Source: Diadophis punctatus similis
Taxonomy: Eukaryota; Chordata; Lepidosauria; Squamata; Dipsadidae
Assembly (NCBI GenBank): GCA_023053685.1
Contig: JALIGW010000002.1
Coordinates: 171,335,430 to 171,399,429, forward strand
Length of the DNA: 64,000 bases
Direction of reading: 5' to 3'
In this document: in pieces, positions 19,701 through 33,974 of the stretch
Layout: every line of letters starts with the position of its first letter
Numbering within the stretch: position 1 is the stretch's first letter
Notes under the pieces: generated by a model
Told to the model about the DNA's origin: nothing
The model's input: only the letters and a program-made list of their open reading frames with translations
Database searches by the model: none
Program-made: the position numbers and the translations under genes

Positions 19701-22700
19701 ACAGTGCTGCAGAATGCTCATAGAATAGAATATGTTGGAAGGGACCTTGGAGGTGTTCTAGTCCAACCCCCTGCTTAGGCAGGAAACCCTATATACCATT
19801 TCAGACAAATGGTTGTCCAATCTCTTCTTAAAAACTTCCAGTGTTGGAGCATTCACAACTTCTGAAGGCAAGTTGTTCATGTTAGGGAAGCATTCGGAAA
19901 TAGGATGCCATTTTCCTAGTGGCCACAATTCAGTGTGGCAGCTTCCAGAATTGTGCCCACCTGGCTCAGCAAGGAACGGCCTGCCCTCTTTCCCTAACCT
20001 GAGCTCCCAAGCTCCAGACCTCTTCGAAAAGAGAGGAGATGGATGTGGGGCCCTGTGGGAAGGGAAGCAGGCGCAAGGCCTGCAGGTTCCCAGAGAGGCA
20101 GGAAACGGAGCATGGGGTGCCTCAAGGTGGAGGAGGCTTTGGGAGGCCTGGGCAAGGCCTGGGCTATGTTTCCCAGGCTGCCTCTGAGACACCCCATACT
20201 CTGCTTAACAACCTGCATGCTTGTTTAATGACCGAGAATAGAGATGGGGGGGTTTCATAAGTGAGGTGATCATGGTGCAACACTTGTCACAATATCTGAC
20301 TGTAATGGGCAGGCTCTATTACAGTCATGAGTCGAGGACTAGCTATATGTTAAAATCAGTCAAACTACAAAAAGACCCCTATGCTCCAATAGAAGTACTT
20401 TGCTCTTTAATAAATAAATAGGCATTATTTTCTTAAAATAAATAGTAGTATTTCAGCAGCATCTAATGTTAACAAGTTTGTTGATTATTACTCATCTTTT
20501 CATCATTTAATATGCATCTTCTCATCTTTTAATTTGCAATTAATTTGTTTAATAGTAAAGTATTACTACTGTTTTCATGTATTTTATTCTATAATATTTT
20601 AATCATGTAAAAATAATTTACATGATTAAAATATATTTGCAAATTTTAACTTTGCAAATATAATATGAAGCTTTTCTATATTGTATCTTGCTAACTCATG
20701 AAATATAACTTTTTAAATTGATTCATGCTGAATTCCCATCCATCAGTAAATAAGAATTGCAAATATAAATGTGGGATATTGACATTGCATAATCAGTAAA
20801 ATATTGATTATTAATTAATTATATAAATGTCTTTTCAGTAAGGTTAAATAAAGAATTTACTTGATATATAATTATGTTAAGTACTACTTTCTGTTATACT
20901 ATTTACCACATGATAATTCCTAATTTTTGCCTATATAATTTAACATCTCTATTATTTCTTGTTTAGAAAGTTTAAATTCTACCTCACCCTGAATAAGTAC
21001 TTACGGTAAATTTGAAATATAGTGTCACCTAGTGGACAAAATGCTCTTTGTGTATAACAAATGTAATTATTCAAATTCATAGGACTGGAGTTTCAAAAAT
21101 TGTCTACTTTACATGTATATCTGAAGTTTCAATTGAATTTCAGAGATTTGTGATGTTTAATTGATTTATTTGAAATGTTTAATTTGTTTGAATGCCAGAT
21201 TGTCCTGAAATAGTGCTGTTAGTTTTTTCCTTTGAGGAAAATTAATAGTTAATTGATGGGAAGTTTATTTACTGTTTAGTGTTTATAAACTGTAGAAATA
21301 GAAGGTAGTGAATTATGTAAAATAAAATGTTAAAAACAAATCAGAATACATATTAAATCAAACTACTCCAGGCATTCTTCTTAAATCATTTTTAAATTCA
21401 TGGCTGAATATGAATTTTAGTTTGTTTTATCATTTTATTTTTAACTACATTAAATAACCCAATCCTCCCCCCCCAAATGTTTAGTTTGATTTCAAAAGCC
21501 AGTTCAGAATAAAAGATTATTGTGTAATTTAGGCACTTAGATTTGTTTTTTCTTGGTTTCTAACATTACAGTTTTATTTACTTCCATTCAAAAGTAAACT
21601 CCAGCAGGCTCTCTCTCTCTCTCACTCTCTCTGTTGAATTGCAGACTGTGAATTCTGCTACTCCATAATTCCATCCCATGTGCAAAGCATCCCTGAAGAT
21701 ATGCATGTCTTTTTATCATCAATATTTTTATCCTGCATGACTGGCAAGGATACTTAATATTCTTTTTGTCAATAAATTATTCTTTGCAGATGTTTTTTGC
21801 CAAGGGTGTACAAAGAATGCTTTTAGGCATCACTCCGCTCCAGCTATCCAGTAGCTGAGAAAAAAATGGCAATTCAACCTGCCTATAATTTTATTTCAAA
21901 TTTTATGTGTTGGCAACATTCATGGTCTTCACTCTTAGACGACGGCATCTGCTGAGCATCAGGCTTCTGGAAAACAGAAAATCTACAATTCTATAGAAAT
22001 ATGCAGGGCCATTATATTGGAATGCCACCTAAAAAGCACAAAGTTTGTTCATCATTCTAACTTCAATAAATGTGTCTTGTGGTTCATCCAGATATAATGA
22101 ATTGGATACGTGTACGGGATTGTGATCATCGTTCTTGTTAATAAAGAATATAACTAGGGTGTGTCAAATTTTTCAGCTTTCAATTTCCAAACATTAGTAC
22201 TCAAAAGTTGTGACAATCCAATTCTAGTGGATTATGTTTGCTAATTATACAGCAGCATCTGCTCCCACCTCCTCTGCTCTAGGACAGTGCAAAGTTACCA
22301 CGTACCATGTTTACTCAAATGCAAGTATCAATGATTTTTTTTCTACCTAAGATGCTGCCTAAGATGTTTTAATTTGGATGGTACTTAACTTCATATTCTA
22401 AATATAATGAATCCAGATATGACTTTAAGGGAGGGAGCCGAATCCACCTGTACAATTCTATTTGTGAAGACACAGCCAGTATGTTTGCAAATAATTAATG
22501 CAATGTGGTCTTTTTAATCTAACAAGCATCTGTATGTTTAACATAGATTTATGATGCGTTTTTCCTCTTTTTTTGCCATCATAGTCTTCACAATGGTTGA
22601 GCACCGAAGAAAGGAATCAAGCTTTATATGATCTTAAAGCTGCTGGCTGGTCTGAGCTCACTGAAAGAGATGCTATATTCAAAGAATTTGTATTCAAAAC

Positions 22701-25700
22701 CTTTAATCAGGTAAATACCATTAATTTATATTCTTGATTTAAAGGAAATATCTTGATTCTCCCTTGTATTTGAAAAGCCCCATATGCTACCAGACCCTGT
22801 TATTTAAAGTTTTACAAAATGATGATGATGATTTTTCTTTAAAAATGATTTTTCTTGAAAAGTGACACACTTTTTAAATGATGGTAGAACTTTGTACTTA
22901 ATAAGACCCAACTTATATATATTTGACTAGAACTTTACAGTCTAATTGCTATAATTATTCTTCAGAAATTAAACTGTACGTTGAAAATGTCAAACGTTTT
23001 ATGATCTTGTGGGGCTGCATTACTAGCTCTCTGGGTCCACATGTGGGTTGTGGGTTGGACACGCCCGATTTAGAAATAATTAATTTGGTTTAAAATGCTA
23101 ATGAGGAGTCTTTAAACTGACAAGTTAGTGGATTGCAGTACATCTGAATAATATTAATTAATGGTATTTAAAAACTGAATTGTAGAGACTTATATTCACA
23201 CCTGTTCAAGAATGTATAGATATTTTTTATTTGGGAAGCTGGGATAAAGACTTTATATTTTAATTTTGTGTATCTGCACAACATTATCATATTCCACTTA
23301 CCCTAATGTTCTCTTTGATTATTTGTTTAAATGCACATTTAGTTCAGACATGAATTTTGTCTGTTAAATCATGGTGGTTCTACTTGATTGTATCATTGTA
23401 TGTTCAGAAAAAACCATTGAGTAGGCACTGTTATAGGTTTATAGAATTTTCTGGTAATTTATGTAGTACAAAGAGTTTGGCCTAATCCCTGTTAAAAAAG
23501 GTGACTGGTAGAAAGTTGAAAATATAGTTTTGGTTTTGTTTCTTAGATGGAAAAATGGAAGCAAATTGTTCTTATGGTTAGCATTTTAAAAAGCCTTTTC
23601 TTCAGAAAGGGGAAAAAAAGACAGAGAAATAGTTGTTAAGGGGAAAAATAAAATATATCATGTTCCTTAGTTGATGTGATGTAGCTCTGCATTGGCAATT
23701 ATGTAATATGAATATAAGTTGAGTGCACTATCCTTTAGAGATCTTTTAAATCCATATTTTATAAAACATTGGGCTTCTTAGTTTAATAGTAAAATTTGGC
23801 AGTGCAACATTCATTAATCCCACTCTGAGATAAGGGAGTTGGAATGCTAGTATATTATATACAGATAGTCCTTGATTTAAGATTACAATTGAGCCCAAAA
23901 TTTCCTTTGCTAACAAGACAGCTGTTAAGTGAATTTTCCCCCAGTTTACAACCTTTCTTGTCACAGTTGTTATATAAATTGGTGCAGTTGTTAAGTTAGT
24001 AACATGGTTGATAAGTGAAACTGGCTTCCCGATTGACTTTGCTTGTCAGAAGTTTGTAAAAGGTGATCACATGACCCTGGGACACTGCAACAGTCATAAA
24101 TATGAGTCAGTTGATAAGTGTCTGCATTTTGATCATGGGATCACAGGAATGCTGCAACAGTTGTAAGTTGAGAACGGTCATAAGTCCCTATTTTCAGTGC
24201 CATGGTAACTTTAAATGGTCCTTAAATGAATTGTTTTAAGTCAAGGACTACCTGTATGCATAAAATATAATTCTCTGGCCCTGAGAGGTATCCATGGGCA
24301 CCTGAGGTGGGTTTCAGTACTGGAGAACTGGTAGCGGAAATTTTGAGTAGTTCGGAGAACCGGTAAATATCACCTCTGACTGGGCCTGCCCTATCTATTT
24401 TCTGCCTCCCGAGTCCCAGCTGATCGGGAGGAAATGGGGATTTTGCAGTAAACTTCCCCCGGTGGGAATGGAGATTTTACAGTATAGCAATAGCACTTTA
24501 CTTATATACCGCTTCATAGTGCTTTACAGCCCTCTCTAAGCGGTTTACAGAGTTTAGCATATTGCCCCCAACAATCTGGGTCCTCATTTTACTGACCTCT
24601 GAAGGATGGAAGGCTGAATCAACCTTGAGCCTAGTGAGATTTGAACAGCTGAACTGCTGAACTAGCAGTCAGCCTGCAGTCGCAGCATTTAACCACTGCA
24701 CCACTTCAGCTCTTAGTATCCTTCCCCTGCCACGCCCACCAAGCCATACCACGCCCACCAAGCCACACCCACAGAACCAGTAGTAAAACATTTTTGAATC
24801 CCACCACTGATGGGCACCATTGTTTATTTATTTTATTTATTTATTAATCGTTCTTATAGGCCGCCCAACTCCCGCGGGACTCAGGGTGGCTTGTGGCATC
24901 ATATGGGGAATCTCACATAGATATCACAACTTTTCCAAGTCTTTTTCTAGACAAGGAAAGATGTGTATTTCTACATTTTTAGAAATAAGACTATTCTACT
25001 ATTTATATATTTATATCCTTCATACCACTCCTGTTTATTTGGAACCTCAGCCTACCTTTTGAAAATAACTTCATTACTTAAGTGAATATCCTCTCAAAAA
25101 GTGTCCCTTTCAGAATAATACATTTGACTGGATGAGTTTTTAAATTTTTGTTTCTTTTTTCATTTTTGAACTTTTTATACTTTTATTGTATTAAAACACA
25201 GAAGATAGAGTCATAGGGCTGGAAGAGGTCTTCTAATCCAACCTCCTGCTCAAGGCAGAAGGCCTGTTGAAAAATCCTAAAACTAATAATAAAAAATAAT
25301 TCTACACTCAAAGTTATATTCCCAAATCCTAAGAGACACCCTAGCAGACCAATTCTGAAAACTTGGAAATCCAAGAAGAAGGCACCCACCTCCCAAGTCA
25401 GACAAGAATGACATTAAATGGCCTGTCACTCACTCACTGTCACTGTCACAATATTCTTTTGGCTTTTTTAGGTGGAACTATAAAGTGTATAGTTGAAAGG
25501 TCAAAGACATGATATTCCTTATTTTTGTATGCTCTTAGGAAGTTTCCTTTTTTCTGCTGTATGATCAGCTGGGTTTCCTGTTTATTTTGGCCAAATGGCA
25601 ATAAAAGAGACAAGGATATTTAGAAATTCTTCATGTTGAAGAATTACAGGACTGGCTGGAGTACTTGAAAGCTGTTTACAAAACTGCTGTGTTTATTAAA

Positions 25701-28700
25701 TAAAGGCTTCAAGTTAAATACTTGACTTAGCTTTCTGTGCAACTTTTCAAGTTCTGATATCTAAAAGTGAGAAAGTAAACTACATGGGCTGCATCTAATA
25801 TCTAAAACTGGAACATCTTTTCAAGGTTGCCAGCTTGACTTTTTAAATGCATGATTATGTTACATATGTGTATATGTGAATATTCAACGCAGTCTTGGTT
25901 CCTGACAACTGACTTGACAAATCTATTTAGTTTTCTTGCAACATTTTGGCTTCTTCCTAGAACTGGGAGAGAGAGAGTGACCCAAAATCATACAGGACAC
26001 TTCATGCCTAAGGTAGGACTTGAACTCAGAGTCTTCTAATTTCTAGTCTGGTGCTTTTAACTATTACACCAACTAGCTCTTTTTCAATAAAAGAGTAGGT
26101 TTAGGGAAAGATTCCTGATAAAACAGAACTATTGTAGATTCCTAATAAAGCAGAACAAAATAATACCTGTGGAAAATTCTGCTTAAGTGAAGAGGACTTT
26201 CTGGAAGGGTAGATTTTTAAAAGATTTTTGCCTTCGTCGGCAATTATTTAAAAATAATTTTTAAAATATCCTGAATTATTATTTAAATAATTATTTAAAA
26301 ATCCCAAAATGATAATCAATGTTCTTTCACACTTATTCATGACATGATCTAAAACATGTAAAAGGTAAAGGTAAAGATTCCCCTCGCACATACGTGCTAG
26401 TCGTTCCCGACTCTAGGGGTGGTGGTGCTCATCTCTGTTTCTAAGCCGGAGAGCCAGCGCTGTCTGATGATGATTCCATGGTCATGTGGCCGGCATGACT
26501 AAACGCCGAAGGCGCACAGAATGCGGTTACCTTCCCACCAAGGTGGTCCCTATTTTTCTACTTGCATTTTTACATGCTTTCGAACTGGTAGGTTGGCAGA
26601 AGCTGGGGCAAGTAACGTGAGCTCACTCAGTTATGTGGTGCTAGGGATTCGAACCACCGAACTGCCGACCTTTCTGATCAACAAGCTCAGCGTCTTAGCC
26701 ATTGAGCCACTGCGTCCCTGTAAAACATGTACTCGGTAGCAAATAATATATTTTTAAGTATTGAAATTTCATAGCTATAAGATTCATAAGACTAAAATAA
26801 ATCTAAAATACCGGTACACAATTTTCTCTGTGTTATCTACATTCAATAACTTTAAGTTTAAGTTTAAGTTTAAGTTTAATTAAATTTATATACCGCCCCT
26901 CTCCAGGGGACTCAGGGCGGTGAACAGCCAAGTAAAAAACATTAAAATACATTTAAAATACATTTAATAACTTAATATCCTATCTAGCTTATTCTATCAC
27001 AAAAGATATTTAATTATCTATTAGATAATTTTCTCCTATGTGGGAATCTCCTGATTTTTATAAACATGGGTCTTTTTTTATTTACTAAGAATACTACTAT
27101 ATTCTTAATTTAAATAGAATAGTTTCCTTGAAAATATTTGCATTCATCTTTTTTTGTGGAAAACATTCTTGCTTCACATAGATGTGGAAAAGTGTTTGTC
27201 AGAATGATGTCTAATATTGCAACTCAGCAAATGAACTTACAAAGTACAATAACATAGAATAAATAATGTAAGAAAATTACAGATGTCCTGTAGATAAAAT
27301 AAAAAGAAATGCCTAATGGTATACTTCCGAGACCGCCTTCTCCAACATACCTCCCTATGACCGATTAGAGCCCACAGAGTTGGTCTGCTGGTGGTCCCGT
27401 CAGCCAAACAATATCGGCTGGCGGACCCACGAACGAGGGCCTTCTCTGTGGCAGCACTGGCTCTCTGGAATACACTACCCCCCGAGATCCGCATTATTCC
27501 CACCCTGCCAGCCTTCAGAAAAGCAGTCAAAACATGGCTTTGTCGACAGGCCTGGGGCCAATAATTTTAATACAATATCGATCATTCTTGGCCCCATGAA
27601 TGATTTATTGTATGGGTTTTTAAATTGTGGTTTTTAATGTTTTTAAATGTTTTAATATCTATTGTTTTTAATGTTTTTTTTCATATTTGTTGTTGCATGT
27701 GAATTTTTATTGTTGTGAGTCGCCCAGAGTCTCTGTGGAGTGGGCGGCATACAAATGCAACTAATAAATTCATAGCAACATCCTCCTCCTCTCATTACTA
27801 GAAGCAACATCTCCGCAAATTACACCCACTACTTAAGTGGTAATAACCAACACATTTTTCCTGAATACCATTCTCACCCCAAGAAACGAACTGTTCCAAA
27901 GAAGAGGAGCCATAATAGAGAATAGTGTAATCTTAAAGTGACAAGTACATGAGTGACTCTTGATAATGGCATCAGGACCAGGCAACATTGCAACTAGCAG
28001 GGCAGCCAAAGTAGCCAAGTCTTTCTTGCCGGCAGGTTTTACCTGCTATTCCTGCAGGAACTGTAAACCCAGAAACACCTCCAGGTGTATGCAGAAGGAA
28101 TGCCATCACATACAGAACCAGAATAGAATAGAGTTGAAAGTCCCAAAGGTGCTTTTTTTTGGACTTGGGATGATTGAGAGTCTGCATAGACAAAAGAGTT
28201 GGAAGGGACCTTGGAGATCTAGTCCAACCCCCTGCTCAAGCAGGAGACCCTATACACAAAGGTGCTTTTCCAAAATGCAACTGAACTTTCTTTTTTTCCT
28301 CTCTTTTTGCTTCCCATCAAAGAAGCTTCTTCAGTTCTGAAGATGAGAATTCAAATGTTTTCAAAGAAAAAAACACCAAGAAAGTCCAGTTACCTTTTGG
28401 AAAAGCACCTTTGGGTCAGCCATGTTCTGGATGATTGAGAATCTCCATAGACAGAGACCTCATTCCATTTTAGACAAATGATTGGCCAAACTCTTCTTGA
28501 AAACCTCCCGTGATGGAGCACCCACAACTTCTGAAGGCAAGCTGGTCCACTGATTAATTGTTCTAACTGTCAGAAAATGTCTCCTTAGTTCTAGGTTGCT
28601 TCTCTTCTTGATTAGTTTCCATCCATTGCTTCTTGTCTTGCCTTCTGGTGCTTTGGGAAAAGATTGATCCTCCCCACCTTCTTTGTGGCAGTCTCTTAGA

Positions 28701-31700
28701 TAATTGGAACACTGCTATCATGCCATCCCTTGTTCTTCATGTCATTCTTAGTCCTAACCAAATACAAATTATCTTGGAATTAGATGACTTTTGAATGAGG
28801 AGCCATTCTATCTTGCTGGGGTGAAGCCTGAGTTAATTTCTTCTTAAGCAGATAATAACAACTTCCAAGCACTGAGATGAGACTTCTGCCTCATCTCCTA
28901 CTTGACCTGGGATGAAGAATTCAAACTGCATATCATCAGCATACAGATGATGCCTCTCCCAGCAGCTTCATGTAAGTGCTGAACATTATGAGGGAAAAGA
29001 ATTGAGTTCTGTAGCACCCTGCACTGAAATGTCAAGGGCTCAGTCTCTCCTCCCCCCACCCCCACCCCAATTGCCACTGTTTGGAAGTGCCTGCTGTGGA
29101 AGAAGTAAAACAACGGCAGAACAGTGTGTCTAATCCTAACCTTGTAGGTGGCCTGGGATATCACAATTGGAAGCTGTGCAGAGATTTAGCAGGAGCAAAG
29201 GGATTGCACTGTTCCTATCCAAGTGTGTCATTTACATAAACAACCAGCATGGTTTCTCTCCCATACCTGGGTTGGAATCCTGACTGGAAAAGGAGACTGT
29301 GTGAATTCTTTCTTGGCTAATAAGTGATAGTTGTTGAGAAAAATTTCATGCAGAGGGCAATTGGTCTAGGAAAACCTTTTTGAAATCTACAGCAAGATTC
29401 TAAAGCATGCCAAGCAGAGATTATTCCATGTGATACCACTCCATCAAAACATATAAAAAGGGGGGGAAAGTCGCAAATTAAAATTAATAATGTGCAATTT
29501 TAATGTGACTCAAATATATCAATTTATATTCTTCCTGAAGAAATTGCTGTCTTATACCATTATGTTATGATATAAACTTTATTTTAAGATTAATCTTAGA
29601 TACAGTATCTTACATAGGGTACTTTTGAGAGTTTTGTATCAGAACAGTGATTTGAATCTTATGTGTAGTATGTAGACTTATTCATACCCTATTTATATGG
29701 CCCTAAGACTTGCACAGTTTGTTTTCGCTTAGTGTGACACATGAACTGGTTTATAATGGTTTATAAATTGTGGCTTTTTTCTTGGGATGGTTCTTCTCAT
29801 TAAACAAAACCAAATAAAATTACATTAAAAGATAATTAAGTTATCTTATGTTAATCAGGCTTTTGTACCTGGTTTAACCAATCACACATTATAAAGATGT
29901 TATAGATTTGTTAAGGAGTTATTGTGCTGTTAAGCACATACACAGCGAAATGTGTTGTAGTAATGGTGTTGCAGTTTGATATGAATGCTATTCAGTCAAA
30001 CAGAATATCTTTAGTATGTACAAAATAGTTTTACTTGAACAGTAGCAAAGTTAAATAGGAAGTCCAAGTCATACACAGTTATTCAGTCAATGCGAAGTTT
30101 CTTCTTCTTGCCTATCTTTGTTTTAACTCACAAACAAAGATTACAGATATCACTTAATTCTATACTATCACAGATAGTTACTCTTCTTTTCACAGCAATT
30201 CCACACAATCATAAAGTAATCTACTCATCAGTAAAGCAGCAGAGAGTCTTCAATCCGGAACACACCGTCAAACACCACTCACCACACTAAACCACCAACC
30301 ACATTGAGCATGCTCTCTTGCTTGCTTATATAGTAATCATCCACAATGCATTTAAAGCAATATACACATAACAATGATTTGTGGCTTAATCATATATTAA
30401 CACACCCAATCATTTGAACAGGGTTCTAACAAGATTGTTAATTATTTTGTAAAGAAGTTAAATGCATATTAAAATATTAATCTTTTTTTTTAGTTTTTTG
30501 AATTTTTAGTTTTTTTTAAAGAGCAGCATCCATTAAAAAAATTGTTTCCTTTGGAAAATCAGTAAGGATAAATGATTGGAAAAGAGTTGGAAAAAGATTA
30601 AATCCCAATTCTACCATAAAGCTCATTAGCAGCCTAAAGTATTCACAAGCTTCATGTAAAGATAAATAAATGGTTTTTAGAAGAATAACTTGATAGCAAT
30701 GCAGGAAATTAGAATAAATGACTTGAAAACCTTCATTCTATATGCCACACTGCTTTTTGACATTTGGGGGAATTTTGAACTTGGCATTTTGTTTTTGTTT
30801 AAATGAGGAAAAAGTCCTTCAAGCTATCTGTTGAAATAGTTTTTCATTCTCAGTTTATTTTAAAGGATTAGGAATCTGAATGATAGATTTAATGTTCTGG
30901 ATTTAACAGAGAAATTTAACAGTTATTTATTTTAAAATTCCCCTTTCACCTTCTAACAGAAGTTTGCAGATATCTCAGTAGTTGCTTTCTTACCATTCCT
31001 CATTACATTCAGAAGAAGGCACATATGGTTGAGTCAGTTGTAGAATGAAGGCAGCTATTTATTCTTAATTTGAGCTGCTGAATACTTTGTAAGATGTCTT
31101 GATTAACTAACTAAAATTTGGAGTTCTGCCATGTCTGAAAAAACCCATCAGTGTTTTTTCCATCTTTACTGTGCATTATATTCAGCTGCTTTGCTTCCAC
31201 TGTGTAAGATTGAATAATACTTCCATTGTCTCTGTTTCCCAGCAGTATCTCAACTGGACATTTAAACAAAGTTAAATATTTTGTCTTTTAGATTTAACAA
31301 GCACTTTGGAATAAATATCTGATATTTTGGATATACCATTTAATGGAAATGCTGTGTCTAATTTTCTTTAAATCCCTTTCACTTACTTTGAAACAGTTGT
31401 CATGAACAAGTTAATAAAGATTATGTAGATTTTTCTTTCTTTCTTCCTAAAAACATTATTTCAAAAACCTTACTTTGTAATTAAATGGATTCTGGCCAGT
31501 AAAAATATATTGGGAGGGGGGGGGGAGGGAGAGAGAGAGAACACTACAATTATACCTATTTTAAAAATTAACCATTACTTGCCAAAAAGAACATCAAACC
31601 CACTTAGCGGACATCCGTTAATCCAGTGGTTAGCTGTTTCAGGCTTTAATGCACACTGTTTTACACGTTAACGGTTTTGAAGTTCCAGGCCGAGGCTGAC

Positions 31701-33221
31701 CTTTCACATCTGCTCTTTTCACGGTAGGAATCTCCACTTACAGCTTCCTGTCAGAGCAGATTACAATGACAAAGTGCAGAACTTCTGCTGGCTGCAATTT
31801 TGTTTTTGATCAAAATTATTTCTTTCACAAACAATCACGTTTGCTAAAATGTTACATCTGGCTCTGCAAAACCACTGGCAGCACCACAGTTTATCAGTGG
31901 AGATCAAGTGCAGTTTTTTTTTTCATTTGGCGTTTTCAGAAAGCTGTAAATCAGCCTTAGATATGTTTGCTAGAGCTCACAATTTTTGTTGTTTCCTGCT
32001 CTTTTGTGTTTCGATATATTTGTTTTGGCAAGACCAAGAAAGACAACTTGCTGCTATGTCAAAGTAACATAAACATATCTAAAATTGGGGGAGATGGATT
32101 GTATTATTATTTTTTTCCTCTTGAAACCGAGGACCGATTCAAAGTTATAGTTACACTATTATAATTATGAGATAATCTAATGAATTACAACTATAGTTCC
32201 TTAATTTTGTTTTTAATATAATGAAGAGAAAGTCTCTATAACTAATATCCACCTATGCTGATCAGTGCCATTACATTTAACATACTCTTGTGTGTTGCTT
32301 TGTGGTTAATTTTAATTTTTGGATATTTTTCTTTGTGTGCTGATTTGCGGTGTTGGGAGTAGAGCAGCATAGTAAATAGACACAAAATACTACCATTTGC
32401 AGTTTTTAAGAGGCATTATTACTTATGAATTGGTTCTATTTCGTTGAAGAAAATGCTACTTTAACAGTTAGAAATGGATTCAAGTTGGAGAACTAGAGGT
32501 GAATTAGAGTTGCTTGCTTCACAAAACAATGCATTTCTTTTAACTGGTGATATCCTTTAAGTTGCATTGGTTAGTTTTTATATGGCTTGCTATAAATGTG
32601 ATTGATTATATTCACTTATTCAATTAAATATATTTTAGAATCTCAAATGGTCTCTTTTAGATTCCTGAGCAATTATAGTTTTTTAAAAAATTTTAATTTC
32701 ATCAATATAAAAGAGAAATATGATATCATGCAAAATATTTGCTGTTTAGCCAGTTTGTTAAAGATTCCAAATTTGAGAATTTTTGTTTATCGGTTACATT
32801 ACTCAGATAGGATTGAAGATAGTAATTATCAACAGGGCTTATTTTCTAGTCAATAGTGATAGAACCATAGCTTAAATATTTTACTTGAGTAATCAAACTG
32901 ATAATACATAGAACAGAGAATAAATTAATTACAGTTAAGTCCCAAGAAAATTGGTATAAAAGTCATAACTTGCTTAAGAGTGATTGGTTTTAGTGAACTA
33001 AATGCCTGTATCTTTGAATCTAATAAAAAATTTGCAAAGATAATGAAATGAAATCAGATATCTTTGCTTAGATGCTTCTTTCCACCTTACGTTATCAAAA
33101 TAAGGCTTGTCAGACTTTCCTTCGGTTTAACCTTGTATTATTCAGGATACATCAAATATTTGTAGAAAATCTTATTTAAATTTAGATAGGATGTTAAAAA
33201 ACTGTACAAAGCAACATCCTG

Positions 33222-33298
<77 letters not shown>

Positions 33299-33943
33299 TA
33301 GATCAGCCGTTCCCAACCTTCTTAATGCAGTGACCCGCCCCACGGCCCCACCGTGACCCACCCTGCCACCGCCATTTGGGTTCTTTTACCCTCTGCGCAT
33401 GCGCAAAGCGTTCTGCACATGCGCAGAGGGTAAAAGAACCCAAATGGCGGTGTCCGGGTGAAGTCTCCACATCCGGGCGAGATCTCCGCTCGCTTCGCGT
33501 ATTGCCTCTGGGAGCTTTTCGAGCCCCGTCGCGAAAGGAGTGCGCAACTTCGGCAGGGCCAGGAGAGGCGGCTGCCCGGAGAGAGCCATCCCCTTCGCAG
33601 AGTCTCTCCCGTGTACCTGTAGCGTTCGGGGTGAAGGGGGTGGCTCTCTCCGGGCAGCCGCCTGTCCTGACCCCGCCGAAGTCGTGCACGCCTTTTGCAA
33701 CGGGGCTCAAAAAGCTCCCAGAAGCAACACGCGAAGTGAGTGGAGACCTCACCCGGATCTGGAGATTTCACCCGAACGCCGCCATTTGGGTTCTTTTACC
33801 CTCTGCGCATGCGCAGAATGCTTTGCGCATGCACAGAGGGTAAAAGAACCCAAATGGTAGGGTGGGGCACGGGTTGTGGGGCGTGATATGGCCAGGCTTG
33901 TGGCAGTGGGGGGGTTCCCAGGTTGGGAACCGCTGATATAGAT

Positions 33944-33974
<31 letters not shown>

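Noticed and set aside
33370..33860. CRISPR-like or bacterial-type inverted repeats
   Set aside because: The repeats are arms of a hAT interior in a vertebrate genome; there is no array of spacers.
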